DNA of 27,759 bases, taken from contig JAJECB010000315.1 of the NCBI GenBank assembly GCA_022822245.1, positions 1-27,759 on the forward strand, written 5' to 3'. The notes beneath the pieces are model-generated. The model made no database searches. It had not been told where the DNA came from and saw nothing but the letters and a program-made list of their open reading frames with translations. The translations under genes and the position numbers were made by a program. This document shows positions 1-7,011 of this stretch, piece after piece (position 1 is the stretch's first letter; every line of letters begins with the position of its first letter). This stretch comes from Gammaproteobacteria bacterium (GTDB lineage Bacteria > Pseudomonadota > Gammaproteobacteria > HK1).

Positions 1-488
1 ACCGGCGCATCGATCGCCGGGCCGCGCAGCGCCTGCGGATCGAGCGGCGTCACCGCGCCGAGGAAGACCTCGCGCGCGCCTTCGTGCCCGATCTCGGCCC
101 GGTAGCCGACCTCCAATCCCGCCGGCGTCACCGTGCTCACCAGCACGTCGAGCCCGTCCGTGCCCACCCGCCGGTGAAACACCCGATAGCCTTGGCCCAG
201 ATCGTTCGTGCGCGGAAACCCGGCGCGCAGCCAGCCCTCGGCCTCCAGCGTGTTCACGAGCACCTCGCGCAGGCCGAGCGTGCCCGTCGCCGCGCGCATG
301 GCGTCCAGGCGGCCCGCCGCATGCGCGCGCGCCGTCCTCGCGAGCACCGCCAGATCCGCCGCCGCCGTCACGTGGCGTCGTGCGAAGGACCATTCCTCGA
401 CGTAGCGCACCCCCACCACCAGCGCCAGGCCCACGAGCCCGAGCGCGAGCAGCGCCCCGTAGACGCTGAAGCCCCGCTCGGTACGCAT
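1..488 (-). CDS. pilV: PilV-like minor prepilin (shufflon-protein N-terminal type), 3' end off the left edge
   Basis: The protein starts MRTERGFSVYGALLALGLVG: a short basic leader, a prepilin-peptidase-type Gly (RTERG|FSVYG) and a hydrophobic segment at about residues 7-25. Residue 5 of the mature form is Gly, not the usual Glu, a relaxation also found in R64 PilV-type proteins. The stretch around NTLEAEGWLRAGFPRTNDLG resembles the N-terminal region of thin-pilus PilV (compare R64 LKNTGFLSSGF). In that family the protein is the pilus-tip adhesin whose C-terminus can be switched by a shufflon; the C-terminus here lies outside the window. It is the last minus-strand pil gene seen. No good Shine-Dalgarno sequence precedes the ATG at 488, and two plus-strand small genes separate it from the preceding pil gene. 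Family assignment is by pattern recognition. Confidence 0.72.
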   Translation of the reverse strand, partial: MRTERGFSVYGALLALGLVGLALVVGVRYVEEWSFARRHVTAAADLAVLARTARAHAAGRLDAMRAATGTLGLREVLVNTLEAEGWLRAGFPRTNDLGQGYRVFHRRVGTDGLDVLVSTVTPAGLEVGYRAEIGHEGAREVFLGAVTPLDPQALRGPAIDAP

Positions 489-595
489 GGCGGTCAAGGA
501 AGGGGAGTCCTGCCGAGGGTGCGATTCATGACGATCCGGGCAGCTACCCGGGCCGCATTTCCGTGATCGCGCCCGCTATACTCTTGGAGCACACG

Positions 596-934
596 ATGAA
601 CATCCTCACTCCCGAACTCATCGCCATCCTCAGCGTCGGCGTTGCGCTGGCGGCCCTGCTCTTTCGCGCCATCCGGCGCATCGACACCTACCGCACGGAG
701 GCGAGCGCCGACCGCCGGACCTTCCAGGTCACCGCGGACGCGGACCGCCGGGCCTTCCAGACTCGAGCCGACGCCGACCGCCGAGCCTTCCAGGCTGCGA
801 TGGACGCTGATCGCAGGGCGTTCCAGGCGGCCATGGACGACTTCCGCCGCGAGATGCTGCGCCTCGCCGAGCGCCAGTCCCGTCTCGAGGGACTCCAGGA
901 AGCCCAGGCCGCAGGCGCCACCGCGGGTTCCTGA
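596..934 (+). CDS. Small membrane-anchored coiled-coil protein A with 11-residue repeats
   Basis: 112 residues. Residues 5-24 form one hydrophobic segment (TPELIAILSVGVALAALLF). From residue 38 the protein is built of 11-residue units: ADRRTFQVTAD, ADRRAFQTRAD, ADRRAFQAAMD, ADRRAFQAAMD, then DFRREMLRLAE, a hendecad coiled-coil pattern. It ends with the motif RLAERQSRLEGLQEAQA, shared with the genes at 1056 and 4989. I chose ATG 596 because GGAG at 586-589 lies 6 nt upstream and the tandem copy has the same arrangement; a GTG at 563 is in frame but has no such support. TATACT at 577-582 could be a -10 box, though it lies very close to the start. It is divergent from pilV at 488 and opposite to the pil operon. 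Function unknown; it belongs to a loose group of small TM/coiled-coil proteins, not a named enzyme. Confidence 0.72.
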   Translation: MNILTPELIAILSVGVALAALLFRAIRRIDTYRTEASADRRTFQVTADADRRAFQTRADADRRAFQAAMDADRRAFQAAMDDFRREMLRLAERQSRLEGLQEAQAAGATAGS

Positions 935-1055
935 CGCGAAGGCTGCTGCGCGCTCGCCGAGCGCCGCCGCGCTGCGATCCGCACCATGCCGGCCCGCACG
1001 ACCCGTCCGGGCCGCATTTCCGCGATTGCGCCCCCTATACTTTGGGGAGCACATG

Positions 1056-1337
1056 ATGAACATCCTCACTCCCGAGCTCATCGCCATCCTCAGCGTCGGT
1101 ATCGCGCTGGCGGCCCTGCTCTTTCGCGCCATCCGGCGCATTGACGCGTACCGCACCGAGGCCAGCGCCGATCGCCGAGCCTTCCAGAAGGAGGCCGCCG
1201 AAGACCGCAGGTCCTTTCAGGCCTCGATGGGCGAATTTCGCCGCGAGATGAACGAGTTTCGCCGCGAGATGCTGCGCCTCGCCGAGCGCCAGTCCCGTCT
1301 CGAGGGACTCCAGGAAGCCCAGGCCGCGGGCTCCTGA
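1056..1337 (+). CDS. Small membrane-anchored coiled-coil protein B, tandem paralogue of A
   Basis: 93 residues. The first 37 residues are almost identical to protein A (I for V at 16, A for T at 31), with the same hydrophobic segment at 5-24. The coiled coil is shorter: ADRRAFQKEAA, EDRRSFQASMG, a 7-residue EFRREMN, then EFRREMLRLAE and the shared tail. The RBS (GGGGAG at 1044-1049) and TATACT at 1035-1040 match copy A, so promoter region and gene were duplicated together. ATG 1053 directly precedes ATG 1056; 1056 is chosen to match A. The gene is convergent with the PilV-like gene ending at 1358, with a 20-nt gap. The difference in repeat number from A suggests slippage or unequal recombination among 33-bp units. 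Function unknown. Confidence 0.72.
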   Translation: MNILTPELIAILSVGIALAALLFRAIRRIDAYRTEASADRRAFQKEAAEDRRSFQASMGEFRREMNEFRREMLRLAERQSRLEGLQEAQAAGS

Positions 1338-1357
1338 CGCGAAGCTCTCCGGCCGGC

Positions 1358-2506
1358 TCACAGCGAGCACCCGTAGCATCGCCCCACGCGCAGCGTGCCC
1401 TGCACGCGCAACGAGGTGCCGACCGTGGACGCGCCGCGCACCCTGTGCGTGCCCCGCACCCGCGTCGCCGGTCCACCGCCCCTGCCACGCAGCGTCGAGC
1501 CTGCGAGCCGCTGCCCCCGGAGCCGCCCGCTCGCCACCACGTTGCCGTCGACGGCGAGCACCGCGCCCGCATCCAGGCCGGTGGTCGCCGCGACGTCCGC
1601 TGCCCGCAGCGCTCCGGCGACCCGCGACCGGTCGGCGTTCACGGTGCCGTCCACCGTCCATGTTTCGGCCGTCAGCGGACCCGTCACCGAGAGTGTCACG
1701 TCGCCCTGCACCACGCTTGCCTCGATGTCGGCCTGACCGCTGGCTTCGGCGGCGAGCAGATCGGCGCCCACGTTCGCGTCCTGACCGACGAGGAAGGCCT
1801 GGGACGATTCCCACGTTTCGGTGAAGACGGTGCCCGTGTCGACGACGCCGGCGCCGGCGGCGAACGCGAGATTCGTTCGCATCTCCGAGAGGTACGCGCG
1901 TCCCGGCTGCTGCCTGCGGTACACGACCCGCTCGTCGTACACGATTCCGAGATCCGCCACCGCGGCCAGGTCCCCGTCGACCAGGGTTCTCCCGAGGGCC
2001 TGCTCCGCGCCCCTGCGTCGGTCGCCCGAGAAGGTTTCCGCACCGAGCTCGGTGCCCAGAGCCTCCACGCCGATGACCCCTCCGGCTGCCGCCCCGGCCC
2101 GAAACCCCTCGAGCTCCGTCGCCGACAGCGCGCGGGCGGGTGCGGCCACGGCGAAGGCCATCGGCACGCCCGCTCCGTCGCCGACCACTCCGAGTCCGAT
2201 CGTCTGATCGAGCATCGTCTCGCGTGCGAGCCACGCCGGGGCGAGCCCTTCGGTCTCGAGCTGCGCCTGCGTCATGGGCACGCCGAGAACGCTCGCGAGC
2301 TGCGCCTCGTAGAAGGCCGCCTCCTCCTGCGCCCGGCGATGCGCCGCCAGCATCCAGCTCGCGAACACCGCGCCGGCGGTGCGCCCGCGCGCGTACTGGG
2401 TCGCCTGCGCCTGACGCTGCGCCTCCAGCGCCACCCAGCCCCCGGCGAGCACAGCCAGCAGGAGCACGCCCGCGAGCTCCGCCAGCCCTCCCTGCCTCCT
2501 GTGCAT
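1358..2506 (-). CDS. pilV: Second PilV-like minor prepilin with a long repetitive C-terminal region
   Basis: 382 residues. The N-terminus MHRRQGGLAELAGVLLLAVL has a basic leader, a Gly-Gly prepilin-peptidase-type site and Glu at about +4 before a hydrophobic helix, as in type IVb prepilins. The first half is Ala-rich helical. The second half (about residues 240-375) is a Val/Thr/Gly-rich run of short similar segments (DVTLSVTG, TWTVDGTVNAD, VLAVDGNVVASG, STLRGRG, TSLRVQGTLRVG) suggestive of a beta-solenoid tip domain, and it ends CYGCSL. The ATG at 2506 is preceded by AAGGA and lies 14 nt after the pilS stop; an in-frame GTG at 2518 is the alternative. Position after pilS fits a minor pilin or tip adhesin. 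No recombinase or shufflon crossover repeats were seen, so C-terminal switching is not supported here. Confidence 0.7.
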   Translation of the reverse strand: MHRRQGGLAELAGVLLLAVLAGGWVALEAQRQAQATQYARGRTAGAVFASWMLAAHRRAQEEAAFYEAQLASVLGVPMTQAQLETEGLAPAWLARETMLDQTIGLGVVGDGAGVPMAFAVAAPARALSATELEGFRAGAAAGGVIGVEALGTELGAETFSGDRRRGAEQALGRTLVDGDLAAVADLGIVYDERVVYRRQQPGRAYLSEMRTNLAFAAGAGVVDTGTVFTETWESSQAFLVGQDANVGADLLAAEASGQADIEASVVQGDVTLSVTGPLTAETWTVDGTVNADRSRVAGALRAADVAATTGLDAGAVLAVDGNVVASGRLRGQRLAGSTLRGRGGGPATRVRGTHRVRGASTVGTSLRVQGTLRVGRCYGCSL

Positions 2507-2520
2507 CTGGTCCTTCACGC

Positions 2521-3084
2521 TCAGAAGTAGTCCCAGGCCACCCAGTTGTTGGCGTTGCCGTTGTCGCACTCCGCCGCCACCCTCGCCACGTCGTAGGGCA
2601 GCGGCAGCACCGTGCCGTTGATGCGCACCTCGTCGAGCCCGGTGCGCCCGCGCGTCTTGCCGGCGCTGCGCTCGGCCACCGCCGCGCAGATGTCGTTGTC
2701 GAGCTCGTTGAAGCGGATCCGGAACTGGTTGGTCTCGCCGCCGGGGCCGCCGTTGACTATCACCGGGCCGCCCCACGGGTGCTCCAGCCTCACGTTGCCT
2801 CCCGTGCGCACCACGAAGTCCTCGGGCAGGCGGCCGAAACCATCGAGCGTCGCAATCAGGCTCCCGGTGCCGTAGTTGCGCGTGCTCTGGTAGGTGGAGG
2901 TGACCGCCTGCACGAGCTGGGTCAGCAGCAGCGAGGCGCGCTGCTCCTGGTAGATCGAGCGCCCGTAGAGCCCGAGGCCCAGGATCACCACGATCCCGAT
3001 CGCCACCAGGCCCAGCCCGAAGAGGTTGTCCGTGAGATTCATCCCCCGGCGCGGGCGAAGCGCTTCGCGCGCCCGTCTTCTCAG
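2521..3084 (-). CDS. pilS: PilS-like major type IVb prepilin, start uncertain
   Basis: The coding body contains RPRRG|MNLTDNLFGLG, a prepilin leader with Gly at -1 and Asp at +5 (usually Glu), followed by a hydrophobic helix (VAIGIVVILGLGLYG), a globular domain and two Cys near the C-terminus (NDICAAV and VAAECDN) that could form the usual disulfide loop. It ends WVAWDYF. The start is unresolved: ATG 3042 would remove the leader Gly, and no ATG, GTG or TTG lies between it and codon ATG 3190, which is inside the divergent mazE start. CTG 3084 or ATT 3093 could serve; I list 3084. The reading frame is open back to 3831, antisense to mazEF, and a strong RBS plus ATG sits just after pilR at 3810, suggesting mazEF separated pilS from its start. 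Confidence 0.65.
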   Translation of the reverse strand: MRRRAREALRPRRGMNLTDNLFGLGLVAIGIVVILGLGLYGRSIYQEQRASLLLTQLVQAVTSTYQSTRNYGTGSLIATLDGFGRLPEDFVVRTGGNVRLEHPWGGPVIVNGGPGGETNQFRIRFNELDNDICAAVAERSAGKTRGRTGLDEVRINGTVLPLPYDVARVAAECDNGNANNWVAWDYF

Positions 3085-3156
3085 TTCGCCAATCCCGTGT
3101 GTCGCTTCGGTCTCCCGCTCAGTCCCTCGCCTTCCCTGAGATTGGGCGCGACTCGT

Positions 3157-3174
3157 GTTATATTTGGATATAAC
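3157..3174. promoter_or_regulatory. Palindromic operator/promoter of the mazEF pair
   Basis: GTTATAT-TTGG-ATATAAC is a perfect 7-bp inverted repeat centred 22 nt upstream of the antitoxin ATG, in an AT-rich island within GC-rich DNA. AbrB/MazE-type antitoxins autorepress by binding palindromes that overlap their own promoter. The AT-rich arms could supply the -10 box; I do not see a convincing -35. The operator role is inferred. Confidence 0.55.
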
Positions 3175-3187
3175 TCTGGAGGCGTGC

Positions 3188-3442
3188 ATGTACACACACC
3201 TGCGCAAGGTCGGCGGCTCTGTCATGCTCGCCGTGCCCCCGGCACTTCTCGATGTTCTGGAGCTCAAGGCCGGTGCCAGGGTGGCGGTCGGTATCGAGGA
3301 CGGTCGTCTGGTCGTCTCGCCCAAGACGCGCCCGAGATACAACCTCGGCGAGCTTCTGGCGCAGTGCGACGGATCCGCTTCGTTTGATGACGAGGATCGC
3401 GCCTGGCTCGAGGCCAGAGCGCTCGGCAACGAACTGCTGTAG
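3188..3442 (+). CDS. mazE: MazE/AbrB-family antitoxin
   Basis: 84 residues. The N-terminal half has the swapped-hairpin AbrB pattern: LRKVGGSVMLAVPPALLDVLELKAG followed by ARVAVGIEDGRLVVSP. The acidic C-terminal tail (SFDDEDRAWLEARALG) is the usual toxin-neutralising arm. ATG 3188 has GGAGG 5-7 nt upstream. The stop codon TAG overlaps the toxin's GTG by one base, so the pair is translationally coupled. The gene sits between pilS and pilR but in the opposite direction, with its own palindromic operator, so it looks like an independent stability module inserted into the pilus operon. Family membership is clear; DNA targets are not known. Confidence 0.85.
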   Translation: MYTHLRKVGGSVMLAVPPALLDVLELKAGARVAVGIEDGRLVVSPKTRPRYNLGELLAQCDGSASFDDEDRAWLEARALGNELL

Positions 3443-3774
3443 TGCAGAGGGGGGAAATCTGGCTCGTGCGCCTCGATCCCACCGTCGGCCATGAGCAGCG
3501 GGGGACGCGGCCCGTCTTGATCGTCTCCCCCGCACCGTTCAACGCGCTGACCCGGACGCCAGTCGTTCTGCCCATCACGACAGGAGGGAGCTTCGCCCGC
3601 CGGCGCGGCTTCGCGGTTCTGCTCGACGGTGCAGGGACCCGCACGATCGGGGCAATCCGTTGCGACCAGCCCCGAGTCCTCGACCTCGCTGCCCGGAAGG
3701 GCACATGCCTCGAGAGCATCCCGGAGGCCGTCATGGACGATGTGCTCGCCCGCCTCGCCGCCATCCTGGCATAG
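3442..3774 (+). CDS. mazF: MazF/PemK-family mRNA interferase toxin
   Basis: 110 residues, the normal MazF length, starting at a GTG that overlaps the antitoxin stop. It opens with RGEIWLVRLDPTVGHEQRGTRP; the RG-I-W...G-EQ-G-RP motif is the diagnostic N-terminus of MazF/PemK/ChpB toxins, with the catalytic-type Arg in that region. PVVLPITT and the later RCDQPRVLD (the R-x-DQ-RxxD motif) are also conserved. The family cleaves mRNA at short sequence motifs; the motif here cannot be read from sequence. It looks intact, unlike the other toxin-antitoxin modules in the window. It is convergent with pilR (stop at 3841) with a 66-nt gap. Confidence 0.88.
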   Translation: MQRGEIWLVRLDPTVGHEQRGTRPVLIVSPAPFNALTRTPVVLPITTGGSFARRRGFAVLLDGAGTRTIGAIRCDQPRVLDLAARKGTCLESIPEAVMDDVLARLAAILA

Positions 3775-3807
3775 CAGTGCGCTCGGATTCATCGTGCTCC
3801 GCGGGAT

Positions 3808-3824
3808 CATCTTCCGTCCTCCTT
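3808..3824 (-). promoter_or_regulatory. Orphan strong RBS and ATG directly after pilR
   Basis: On the minus strand AAGGAGG (3824-3818) is followed after 7 nt by ATG (3810-3808), 17 nt beyond the pilR stop. The reading frame from this ATG is in register with pilS and stays open across the antisense of mazEF. It looks like the original pilS translation start, now separated from the pilS body by about 0.7 kb. The signal is direct; the history is inference. Confidence 0.55.
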
Positions 3825-3840
3825 GCCCCATCCACTCGCC

Positions 3841-4887
3841 CTAGAGCGCCTGCCCGATCAGGTCCTGCAGCACGCCGAAGAGCAGCCACATCCCCGAGCC
3901 GACGATCAGCACCACCACCATCGTGAGCGCTCGGTTGACCACGACGGCGCGTTCCTGCACCGAACGCTCCGAGCGGTCCACCCAGCGATCGACAAAGCGC
4001 CCCAGGCGCTCCGCCCAGGAGTCCATCCCGTCGAGCGCCATCACCACCGGTATCAGCTCCGGGGCGGGAAAGCCGTGTCCGCTGCCTTCCATCGCCCGGC
4101 CGAGCTGCTCGCCGCGTTCCATCCCCCGCGCGATCGCGAGGATCCGATGTCGGCTGTAACGCGTGCCGCCGCGTGCGAGGTCCTCGAACAGGCGCCGGTC
4201 GAGGTCGAGGCCTGCGCGCATCGCCTCCACGACGCTCAGCACGAAAGAGAGTCCCACCACGAAGCGCACGAGCGAAAACGGCACCACGCTGTCCGCGGCC
4301 GCACGCCCCGAGCCCGTCCAGTTGCGCGCGAGCCACGCGAGCACCACCGCCAGAACCGCGACGCCTGCGCCTATCCACTGCGCGTTGTCGGCGAATCCCA
4401 CCGCGACTCGGGCCGCCCACTGTGCGCCGATCGGCCACGCCTCCAGCGGCGCGAGCTCTTCCAGCGCGGGCACGAAGCCCTTGCCCGCCCCGTAGACGAG
4501 CCCCGCCGTCACCAGAGACAGGAACACCGGTCCGGCCAGATTCGTGCGTAGCGCCACGCTCAGCCGGTCGCGCACGATGGCGATCCGTGCCGCTGCCCGG
4601 AACACCGCCGCGGCGTCGGCCCGGCCGAAACCCTCGAACACCATCGCCTCGGCCGCCGGCGCGACCCGCTCCACCGCTTCGCGGAAGCGCCCTGCCGCGA
4701 GCGCCGGAATCAACCCCGCGATCACATTGGCGACCGCCGTCCTGCCCGCCCGGCGGTTGACATCGGCGACCACCGGCAGCACCCGCTCGATCTCGTAGCC
4801 CGACTCGAGGAGATCGGCGCACAGCATCCACACCGACACCCGGTACTCCCGGCCGAAGGCCATGCGCTCCATCCAGGCGGCGGTCAT
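3841..4887 (-). CDS. pilR: PilR-like inner-membrane platform protein (GspF/PilC family)
   Basis: 348 residues with the typical GspF layout: a cytoplasmic helical domain (1-115), hydrophobic segments at about 117-135 and 171-188, a second cytoplasmic domain resembling the first (LSVVEAMRAGLDLDRRLFEDLARG, then RGMERGEQLGRAM and MALDGMDSWAERLGRFVD), and a C-terminal membrane helix at about 320-340. Such proteins sit in the inner membrane and couple the pilus ATPase to prepilin extraction. It follows pilQ and precedes pilS, the R64 order. The frame extends upstream to 5001, but MTAAWMERM at 4887 gives a sensible N-terminus; the RBS is weak. A small plus-strand gene (4989-5273) separates it from pilQ. 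Confidence 0.85.
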   Translation of the reverse strand: MTAAWMERMAFGREYRVSVWMLCADLLESGYEIERVLPVVADVNRRAGRTAVANVIAGLIPALAAGRFREAVERVAPAAEAMVFEGFGRADAAAVFRAAARIAIVRDRLSVALRTNLAGPVFLSLVTAGLVYGAGKGFVPALEELAPLEAWPIGAQWAARVAVGFADNAQWIGAGVAVLAVVLAWLARNWTGSGRAAADSVVPFSLVRFVVGLSFVLSVVEAMRAGLDLDRRLFEDLARGGTRYSRHRILAIARGMERGEQLGRAMEGSGHGFPAPELIPVVMALDGMDSWAERLGRFVDRWVDRSERSVQERAVVVNRALTMVVVLIVGSGMWLLFGVLQDLIGQAL

Positions 4888-4988
4888 CAGACGACGCCCC
4901 CGTGTCGTCGACGGCCTTCGCTTCGCGTGCAGCCCCTCCGTGGTCTCGCTACCATGGTCCGTGCACGACGCACGTCGGGGATTCCCCG

Positions 4989-5273
4989 ATGACCGCTCCA
5001 AGAGCCTCCCTGCGCCAGGAAACCATCGCCATTGTTGCGGTGGGACTTGCCGTGTTCGGCTCCATGCTCTACACCACGGACCAAGTTGCCGGCCGCATCG
5101 ACTCCGTGGAGTCGCGGATGGACGCTCTGCTGGCCGAGATGCGCGCGGACCGCAGCACGTTCCAGTCTGCGACGGACGACTTTCGCAACGAGATGATGCG
5201 CCTTACCGAGCGCCAGTCCTGCCTCGAGGGCTTCCAGGAGGCCCAGGCTGCCGCCACCGAGGCGGGTTCCTGA
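4989..5273 (+). CDS. Small membrane-anchored coiled-coil protein C, related to A and B
   Basis: 94 residues: a hydrophobic segment at about 12-29 (TIAIVAVGLAVFGSMLYT), a helical stalk (RIDSVESRMDALLAEMRADRSTF) and a C-terminus RLTERQSCLEGFQEAQA nearly the same as in the genes at 596 and 1056. The N-terminal half differs from them, so only the stalk end is shared. ATG 4989 is chosen because it places the hydrophobic segment near the N-terminus; a frame extension to 4902 exists. The RBS is weak. It lies on the plus strand between pilQ and pilR, divergent from pilR. Function unknown. Confidence 0.65.
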   Translation: MTAPRASLRQETIAIVAVGLAVFGSMLYTTDQVAGRIDSVESRMDALLAEMRADRSTFQSATDDFRNEMMRLTERQSCLEGFQEAQAAATEAGS

Positions 5274-5391
5274 CGGGTCCCGCCTCGTCACGATCGCGGA
5301 CTCACGCCGGATTCCCTGTCGGAATTCCGCCGTAGCGTCGTTTCTCGGCATTTGAGGCCGAAACCAACACGCTCCTTGCAAGCTACGGCCA

Positions 5392-7011
5392 TCAGCACCC
5401 CACCTGCCTTCCGTTTGCTCGCAGCGCCCTGCCCTTTCGCGAAGGATCGCGCCCGCCGCGCCAAGCGCCCGGCGGCCTTCGGGCTGCCCCCTTCTCGGCC
5501 CCGGCCCTCCTGTCCTCGCGCAGCACCATGCCCTTCGACAGCGCATCCTCCGGATCCACCTCGCCCTTGAGCACGAGCTCGCGCACCCGCCAGTGCACCG
5601 GGACACCCCCCATGGCCCCGGTCCAGTACTCCACCGCCTGATTGGGCTCGCCGCGGCGCACGAACTCGAGGTACTGCTCGTCGGGCTGGATCATCTCGGC
5701 GACCGCCCGGCGCCGGCGGTATCCCGCCCAGGCCGCGGAGGACACGCCGCCGCCTCGCCGGCATGACTCACACCCCTCGGCGTTCCGCACGAACACCTCG
5801 TCGGTGCCGAGATCCGACACCAGCCACTCCGGCAACCTCCCCGTCGCCGGAATCTTGCACTCGTCGCAGAGCACCGAGACGATGGTCTGCTTCATCAGCA
5901 ACGCGAGGTTGCCCACGTTGCACACCTGCTCCACGGGCACGCCCAGGTCCCGCAGACGAAACGCGATGCCGTTGGCGTCGCCGGCGTGGATCGTCGTCCA
6001 CACCTGGTGGCCGGTGTCGACGAAACGCATGACCTGGCGCGCCGCCTCGACGTCGCGGATCTCCGACACCATGCCGCTGCCCGGGTTGACCCGGCAGAAG
6101 TGGCGCAACGCCGATCCGAAGGCCTGCTCGCGCTCACCGCCCGCTGCCGCGGTGGACACCGCGAGCTGCACCGCGCCCGGGATCCGCACCTCCACCGGAT
6201 CCTCCGCGGTCACGAGGTTGAGCGAGTGCCCGAACAACTGCTGCTGCAACAGCAGGCAGGTCGCGAGCGTCGTCGACTTCCCGTCGCCCGTGACGCCGCC
6301 CACGATCACCGCCCCGCGCAAGGTTCGGCACATGCGCTCGAGCACCTCGCGCTGCTCGGCCTCGAAGCCGAGCTCCTCGAGCGAGAGCTTCTCCAGCGTG
6401 TCGCTGTAGAACAGCCGCAGGAACATGTGCTCTCCGGTCGGCTCGCTCGGCCCGCGCTCGCCGCGCAGGCCGCTCACCCGGGGCGGCAGGTGCAGGCTCT
6501 CGTGATCGCGCACCGCGAAACCCTGAAAGGCGCGCTCCTGGTACGAGGTCTGCTGCGATCCCTGCTCCTTGAAGTAGAAGAGCTTGCGCATCACACGCCG
6601 GCCCTCCTCCGCGCGCCACTTCTCCCCGATCGCGAACTTCCGATCGTTGACGATCGCCGACACCCGGCAGGCCACCTCGTCGGTCTCGATCACCAGATCG
6701 CTCGCCCGCGCCTCGGCCGCGATGCGGAGCACGCGCTCGAGCTTGCGCGTCTCCTCGTCGGCCACCTCCCTGACCGTCTCCTCCTCGCGCCATGCGGCCC
6801 TGATCTCCTCGATGTCGACGATCTCGCGCCGGCGCTCGCTCGGAATCGACTTGCTCATCTCGAGCGAGGCGAGCTCCGAGAGCACCCAGGGCTCTTGCTC
6901 GTAGGATCGGGCAAAGCGATAGGTGCCGTCCTCGAATACGGCGCACACCTCGCGGAACTCCGCCGACATGCGTTTGGCCACTACCAGCGTCACCACGAAG
7001 TCCTCACGCAT
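5392..7011 (-). CDS. pilQ: PilQ-like type IVb pilus assembly ATPase (GspE/PilT superfamily)
   Basis: 539 residues. Walker A GGVTGDGKST at about 237-246, an Asp-box region with ITAEDPVE-like LVTAEDPVEVRIPG, Walker B-type SGMVSEIRD at 311-319, His box TTIHAGDANG at 338-347, and CDEC (381-384) with CESC (413-416), a likely zinc site as in many assembly ATPases. The N-terminal 200 residues are the variable adaptor domain. It hydrolyses ATP at the inner membrane to drive pilus growth together with PilR. Its ATG overlaps the end of pilP by 8 nt, so the two are coupled. The last ~35 residues are Arg/Gly/Ala-rich and look like a degenerate tail. All catalytic motifs are present. Confidence 0.93.
   Translation of the reverse strand: MREDFVVTLVVAKRMSAEFREVCAVFEDGTYRFARSYEQEPWVLSELASLEMSKSIPSERRREIVDIEEIRAAWREEETVREVADEETRKLERVLRIAAEARASDLVIETDEVACRVSAIVNDRKFAIGEKWRAEEGRRVMRKLFYFKEQGSQQTSYQERAFQGFAVRDHESLHLPPRVSGLRGERGPSEPTGEHMFLRLFYSDTLEKLSLEELGFEAEQREVLERMCRTLRGAVIVGGVTGDGKSTTLATCLLLQQQLFGHSLNLVTAEDPVEVRIPGAVQLAVSTAAAGGEREQAFGSALRHFCRVNPGSGMVSEIRDVEAARQVMRFVDTGHQVWTTIHAGDANGIAFRLRDLGVPVEQVCNVGNLALLMKQTIVSVLCDECKIPATGRLPEWLVSDLGTDEVFVRNAEGCESCRRGGGVSSAAWAGYRRRRAVAEMIQPDEQYLEFVRRGEPNQAVEYWTGAMGGVPVHWRVRELVLKGEVDPEDALSKGMVLREDRRAGAEKGAARRPPGAWRGGRDPSRKGRALRANGRQVGC

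Larger units (their letters stand above)
549..1337 (+). repeat. Tandem gene duplication (genes A and B with their leaders)
   Basis: About 549-725 and 1010-1190 are near-identical: leader beginning GGGCCGCATTTCC, TATACT, the GGAG RBS and the first ~45 codons. The last ~60 nt of each gene (about 855-911 and 1271-1327) are also identical. The middle differs by gain or loss of 33-bp coiled-coil units. This is direct sequence similarity within the window. Confidence 0.85.

Noticed and set aside
563..595. GTG 563 as the start of gene A
   Set aside because: The tandem copy B keeps GGAG and ATG at the equivalent of 596, and the GTG position is not supported by an RBS.
700..850. CRISPR-like 33-bp repeats
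   Set aside because: They are in-frame coding repeats of the coiled coil in gene A, adjacent with no unique spacers.
1035..2234. 399-codon minus-strand ORF overlapping the second PilV-like gene
   Set aside because: Arg/Gly-rich shadow frame of the PilV-like gene and of gene B; no motif.
1..2506. Shufflon with inverted crossover repeats
   Set aside because: No short inverted sites or recombinase gene found within the window.
2521..3831. 436-codon minus-strand ORF across mazEF as a single gene
   Set aside because: The middle is the exact antisense of a clear mazEF pair and has no protein-like composition; only the pilS end is supported. Kept as evidence about the pilS start.
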